A stretch of 56,280 nucleotides of DNA. Source: Candidatus Atribacteria bacterium UBA6251. GTDB lineage: Bacteria; Atribacterota; Phoenicimicrobiia; Phoenicimicrobiales; Phoenicimicrobiaceae. Numbering within the stretch: the stretch's first letter is position 1; each line of letters opens with the position of its first letter. The translations under genes and the position numbers were made by a program. Below the pieces are notes generated by a model. That model was not told where the DNA came from, ran no database searches, and saw only the letters and a program-made list of their open reading frames with translations. Positions 53,299 through 56,280 of the stretch are shown here, in pieces. The stretch lies in the NCBI GenBank assembly GCA_002441285.1, contig DJVR01000020.1:1-56280 (forward strand). Direction: 5' to 3'.

Positions 53299-54150
53299 AT
53301 GGTTGAACAGAAAAATAAAGATGAGAAAACAAGTAAATCATTTTTCTGGGGGGGAAAGATTAATCAGAGTTTAATTATAATCTTATTAATTTTTATTGGT
53401 GTTAGTATTTATCTTTTCTTTTCTTTTCAACGAGAAATCAAAATACTAAATTCTACCTTAACAGAATATATTCAGAAATTTAATCAAGAAAATGAAAAAT
53501 TGAACAATCAGTTTGAGCAGTTATATGAAGAAATAAATAAGATTAAACAAGTTGCAGTAAATCGCGATCTGTTTACTGAAATTTATATGCAACTACAGGA
53601 ACTAACCGGGATGATTTCTAATGAAGTAAAAAGAGAATTCTATATTACCAGAATAGTAAAAGTAATTTCTCAACACAACCAGGAATTAAGAAGTAAAGAT
53701 ATTTATGAAATAGCTAAAACTATTTATGAAGAATCTACCAAATATGATTTCAATCCTCTCTTATTAACGGCCTTAATTAAGATAGAAAGCAACTTTGATC
53801 CTCATGCTCTTTCGGATTCCTATGCTTATGGATTATGTCAGGTAAGGAGATTTATCGCTCCTGAATTGGCAGAAAAACTTGGTATTTCCTGGGACGGAGC
53901 AGAAAAGACCCTCTTTGATCCAGTGAAAAATATTAAAATAGGAGCTTACTATTTATCTATTTTAAATAGAGATTTTGAAGATATTAATACTGCCATTATT
54001 GCTTATAATCAAGGTCCTTATGCAGTACAAGAAAATTTATCAAGTAATAAAGCGCTTAATGAAGATTATTTAAATAAAGTATTGAATTATTTCTCTTCTT
54101 TAAGAGGATTTAATATGGAAGAATCACTAGAAGAAGTAAAAAGTAACTAA
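53299..54150 (+). CDS. Membrane-anchored lytic transglycosylase (SLT domain)
   Basis: Peptidoglycan-cleaving enzyme, 283 aa. One N-terminal membrane helix (about 24-43, SLIIILLIFIGVSIYLFFSF) anchors it with the domain outside. A coiled coil (about 45-95) follows, then the SLT/lysozyme-like domain (about 145-260) with catalytic Glu in ALIKIESNFDPHALS, AYGLCQVRRFIAPELAEKLG, the repeat motif DPVKNIKIGAYYLSIL and AIIAYNQGPYAV. ATG after AAAGGGGGTTAG. Monocistronic, with a weak hairpin at its stop. Confidence 0.93.
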   Translation: MVEQKNKDEKTSKSFFWGGKINQSLIIILLIFIGVSIYLFFSFQREIKILNSTLTEYIQKFNQENEKLNNQFEQLYEEINKIKQVAVNRDLFTEIYMQLQELTGMISNEVKREFYITRIVKVISQHNQELRSKDIYEIAKTIYEESTKYDFNPLLLTALIKIESNFDPHALSDSYAYGLCQVRRFIAPELAEKLGISWDGAEKTLFDPVKNIKIGAYYLSILNRDFEDINTAIIAYNQGPYAVQENLSSNKALNEDYLNKVLNYFSSLRGFNMEESLEEVKSN

Positions 54151-54175
54151 AATTAGAAAAAGTTACTTGTAAATT
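54141..54175 (+). terminator. Weak hairpin terminator after lytic transglycosylase
   Basis: AAGTAACT (54141-54148) and AGTTACTT (54161-54168) pair perfectly, and the stem overlaps the stop codon. A T-rich run follows. It overlaps the -35 of the ribU promoter, so the two functions share sequence. AT-rich stem, so moderate at best. Confidence 0.35.
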
Positions 54176-54194
54176 TTTTAAAAATAATTATAAT
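54167..54194 (+). promoter_or_regulatory. Promoter of the FMN riboswitch-ribU unit
   Basis: TTGTAA (54167-54172), 16-nt spacer, perfect TATAAT (54189-54194), with the riboswitch P1 beginning about 10 nt later at 54204. Confidence 0.7.
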
Positions 54195-54203
54195 TTTAAA
54201 AAA

Positions 54204-54385
54204 GCTTTTTCGGGGCAGGGTGATGGTTATTTAGTTGACCTATTCCCGACCGGTGGTAAAACTTTAGTGAGATAATCATTAAAAGTAAGCCCACGAATCC
54301 AGTGAACAAATATTTTAAATATTGCTACTGGATAGATTTGGTGAAAATCCAAAGCCGACAGTAAAGTCTGGAAGGGAGAAAAAGC
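54204..54385 (+). promoter_or_regulatory. FMN riboswitch (RFN element)
   Basis: The conserved RFN blocks are all present: CGGGGCAGGGTGA (54211-54223), TTCCCGACCGGTGGTAA (54243-54259), AAGCCCACGA (54287-54296, with A for G variations), TTGGTGAAAATCCAAAGCCGACAGTAAAGTCTGG in pieces (54338-54371). P1 pairs GCTTTTT (54204-54210) with AAAAAGC (54379-54385). The P2 loop is longer than average. It precedes an intrinsic terminator at 54405-54437 and the riboflavin transporter ribU, which fits FMN feedback on vitamin uptake. Confidence 0.95.
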
Positions 54386-54404
54386 AACTTTAGAATAAAG
54401 ATAT

Positions 54405-54437
54405 CCCCGAAAAAGTTATATTTTCGGGGTTTTTTTA
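54405..54437 (+). terminator. FMN riboswitch-controlled terminator
   Basis: CCCCGAAAA (54405-54413), 7-nt loop, TTTTCGGGG (54421-54429), T-run (54430-54437). The left arm, extended to 54415, is a perfect 11-bp complement of 54205-54215 in the riboswitch P1 5' strand, providing the antiterminator. Confidence 0.92.
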
Positions 54438-54473
54438 TTTTAATAAAAAATTAACTCAAAAAGGAGAATTCAA

Positions 54474-55004
54474 ATGGCTACTAATAAAATAACTGGAATA
54501 TCTATTTTAATTGCTTTATCAATTACAGCTGGATATTTGATTCACTTTCCCATTTTACCTCAAGCACCCTTTTTATTATACGATCCAGGAAGTGTATTTT
54601 TATTAATCGGTTCTTTTAAAATGGGATCCAGAACTGGATTATTGATGTGTTTGATTACTGCCGTACTTTTTGCTTTGATTACCGGTCAGGGAGGACCATA
54701 TGGCGCATTAATGAATTTTTTGGCTACCGGGACTTTTATATTTGTTTCTTCTAAAAGTTATAGTTTTTACCATACCAAAAAAGGAGCTATACTAGGACTA
54801 ATTCTGGGTACAATAGCTATGACTTTAATTATGATTCCAGCCAATTTGATTATTACTCCAATTTACCTGGGTGTACCCAGAGAGGTAGTAGTTAATATGC
54901 TGGTCCCCGCTATTATTCCTTTTAATTTGCTAAAAGGAATAATCAGTGGAATTTTAACTCTAATGTTATATAAAAGATTATATCCCTTAATCATTGGAAG
55001 TTAA
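54474..55004 (+). CDS. ribU: Riboflavin ECF transporter S component
   Basis: Membrane-embedded substrate-binding subunit of an energy-coupling factor importer, 176 aa, about five or six hydrophobic helices. Features include FPILPQAPFLLYDPGSVFLLIGSFKMG (the L1-like region with the RibU pattern) and PANLIITPIYLG. It needs the shared EcfAA'T module, which is not in this window. The FMN riboswitch upstream supports riboflavin as substrate. ATG after AAAGGAG. Confidence 0.93.
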   Translation: MATNKITGISILIALSITAGYLIHFPILPQAPFLLYDPGSVFLLIGSFKMGSRTGLLMCLITAVLFALITGQGGPYGALMNFLATGTFIFVSSKSYSFYHTKKGAILGLILGTIAMTLIMIPANLIITPIYLGVPREVVVNMLVPAIIPFNLLKGIISGILTLMLYKRLYPLIIGS

Positions 55005-55020
55005 ATCACCATAATTATTT

Positions 55021-55049
55021 TTGCTATTTTAAAACAATAATTATATAAT
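55021..55049 (+). promoter_or_regulatory. Promoter of manC
   Basis: TTGCTA (55021-55026), 17-nt spacer, perfect TATAAT (55044-55049), about 70 bp upstream of the likely start. Confidence 0.75.
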
Positions 55050-55120
55050 TAATTAAAATATCGATAGTGAAAGAATCGTAGAATAATCTCTGTATACGGT
55101 TATGAAAGGAGAGGATTAAA

Positions 55121-56206
55121 ACGAAAAAAGTGGCAGTTTTAATGGCAGGAGGCCGAGGTCAAAGATTTTGGCCCTATAGCCGTTTCGATACTCCCAAACA
55201 GCTTCTTTCTGTTACCGGAGGTAATAGTATGATTAGAGATACCATTAACCGGTTATCTTCTTTGATTTCGTTATCAGATATTTATGTATCTACTACTGAA
55301 GATCTTTTCCATAGCATCAAAACGTTATTACCAGAAATTGATTACTTAAATTATATCTTGGAACCGGTAGGCAGAGATACTGCTGCCTGTATTGGATTGG
55401 CAGCAGTAGTAATAGCTCATCGTTACAAAGACCCTGATACTACTATGATCACTCTTCCCGTGGACCATCTAATTGGAGATCAGGAGGTTTTTCGACAAAC
55501 CCTACAATTTGCATGTCAGCTAGCCCGAGAAACTGGAAATTTAATTACTATTGGTATAAATCCCTCCCGTCCAGAGACTGGATACGGTTATATCTGTGTG
55601 GGAGAAGAGGTAAACAAGAGTGGAGATATGAGCGCCTATAAAGTGAAGGAATTTACCGAAAAACCAAACCTGGGTTTAGCTAAAAAATTTATTCAAGAAA
55701 AGAATTATCTTTGGAATAGTGGTATTTTTATCTGGACCTGTAAGGCTATTCTGGGAGCTATTGCCAAAGAATTACCTGTTCTTTACCAGGGTTTACTTAA
55801 AATAAAAGCAAATCTGGGTACTTTGCAAAAAAAAGAAATAGTAAAACAAGTATTTAATAAATTAGAAAAAATATCTATTGATTATGCTGTAATGGAAAAA
55901 GTACCTAATCGACTAGTGGTAAAGGGTAATTTTAAATGGGATGATGTAGGTTCCTGGACTTCTATGGAAAGAATCTTCCCCCGAAACAGTGAAGGAAATG
56001 TAGTTCAGGGTGATTATGAAGGAGTAGATACCAAAAATTGCATCATTATTAATGATGAAGGATTAACTGTTACTATTGGATTATCTGATTTAGTAATAGT
56101 TTCTGCTGGGAAGATAAAATTAATCTATCCAAAAGATCGCGAAGGAGATTTAAAAAAGATCATACAAAAAATATCGCAAAATGAAAAATATAAAAATTAT
56201 TTATAA
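55121..56206 (+). CDS. manC: Mannose-1-phosphate guanylyltransferase
   Basis: Makes GDP-mannose from mannose-1-P and GTP, for glycans. About 361 aa, the single-domain form without a C-terminal isomerase domain. Motifs: VLMAGGRGQRFWPYSRFDTPKQ (nucleotide signature), LEPVGRDTAACIGLAA, TLPVDHLIGD, TGYGYICVG, VKEFTEKPN, and WNSGIFIW. GTG 55130 is the first conventional start, but the Shine-Dalgarno AAGGAG (55106-55111) is 18 nt away. ACG 55121 is 9 nt away and gives the usual MKKVAVLMAGG. Real start uncertain. No downstream gene before the window end. Confidence 0.93.
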   Translation, partial: TKKVAVLMAGGRGQRFWPYSRFDTPKQLLSVTGGNSMIRDTINRLSSLISLSDIYVSTTEDLFHSIKTLLPEIDYLNYILEPVGRDTAACIGLAAVVIAHRYKDPDTTMITLPVDHLIGDQEVFRQTLQFACQLARETGNLITIGINPSRPETGYGYICVGEEVNKSGDMSAYKVKEFTEKPNLGLAKKFIQEKNYLWNSGIFIWTCKAILGAIAKELPVLYQGLLKIKANLGTLQKKEIVKQVFNKLEKISIDYAVMEKVPNRLVVKGNFKWDDVGSWTSMERIFPRNSEGNVVQGDYEGVDTKNCIIINDEGLTVTIGLSDLVIVSAGKIKLIYPKDREGDLKKIIQKISQNEKYKNYL

Positions 56207-56280
56207 ATTGAAATAAACAATTTAAATTAAAATCGATCAATTTTTTGTAAATTTCATGTTAGTTAAACTTTAAAAGTGAA

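Noticed and set aside
54141..54203. Independent small RNA between the transglycosylase and riboswitch
   Set aside because: The hairpin overlaps a stop codon and the ribU promoter; there is no sign of a separate promoter for a small RNA.
1..56280. CRISPR arrays, insertion sequences, phage or integrative elements
   Set aside because: No regularly spaced repeats, transposase, integrase or phage structural genes were seen. The only repeats are small palindromes.

Overview
This is a 56 kb stretch of very AT-rich bacterial chromosome. It holds dense housekeeping genes, mostly on the + strand, with no phage, IS element or CRISPR array visible. TTG starts are common (gatA, dnaE, uvrC, rho, rsmI and others). 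Gene order follows several neighbourhoods known from Firmicutes: polA-coaE; rho-rpmE-tdk...prfA-prmC-phosphatase-rpiB-dCMP deaminase-wecB; and tmk-holB-ricT-methyltransferase-rsmI-metG. Other traits are GatCAB for indirect aminoacylation, a PPi-type phosphofructokinase, and ThyX. My best guess is an uncultured anaerobic low-GC lineage such as Candidatus Atribacterota. That assignment is inference only, since there is no rRNA gene and no search was possible.

Layout. 1-5.6 kb: ligA and gatCAB. 5.7-7.0 kb (- strand): two adjacent unrecognised genes. 7.3-9.5 kb: a LOG-like nucleotide-binding protein and an unusual RNase HI / SWIM / 2-hydroxyacid dehydrogenase fusion. 9.6-11.5 kb (- strand): hflKC. 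11.8-13.7 kb: fructose-bisphosphate aldolase and PPi-type phosphofructokinase. 13.9-21.2 kb: dnaE, a DUF2007-like protein, tRNA-Leu(CAA) on the - strand, polA and coaE. 21.3-30.5 kb: ade, uvrB, uvrA, uvrC and a gamma-carbonic-anhydrase-like protein. 30.7-35.4 kb: a HARE-HTH protein, an MBL-fold hydrolase, pyrG and a nucleotidyltransferase. 35.8-44.6 kb: rho, rpmE, tdk, thyX, DUF1385, prfA, prmC, phosphatase, rpiB, dCMP deaminase and wecB, ended by a strong terminator. 44.7-53.2 kb: rhomboid, PfkB-family kinase, CBS protein, tmk, holB, ricT, methyltransferase, rsmI and metG. 53.3-56.2 kb: lytic transglycosylase, FMN riboswitch with ribU, and mannose-1-phosphate guanylyltransferase.

Functional links. 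The window joins replication and repair (ligA, dnaE, polA, holB, uvrABC), dTTP and CTP supply (tdk, thyX, tmk, dCMP deaminase, pyrG), translation (gatCAB, prfA/prmC, rpmE, metG, rsmI, tRNA-Leu), glycolysis (aldolase, PPi-type PFK, PfkB kinase) and envelope precursors (wecB, manC). Promoters resembling the sigma-70 consensus (TTGNNN - 16-18 nt - TATAAT) can be read before several units. The FMN riboswitch has a readable antiterminator/terminator switch.

Most unusual observations: the triple-domain RNase HI-SWIM-dehydrogenase ORF; the HARE-HTH protein with a possible decayed nuclease domain; the unrecognised gene pair at 5671-6993; two genes whose best start is a near-cognate codon (ATT, ACG); and a repeat with direct and inverted copies at 9513-9629.
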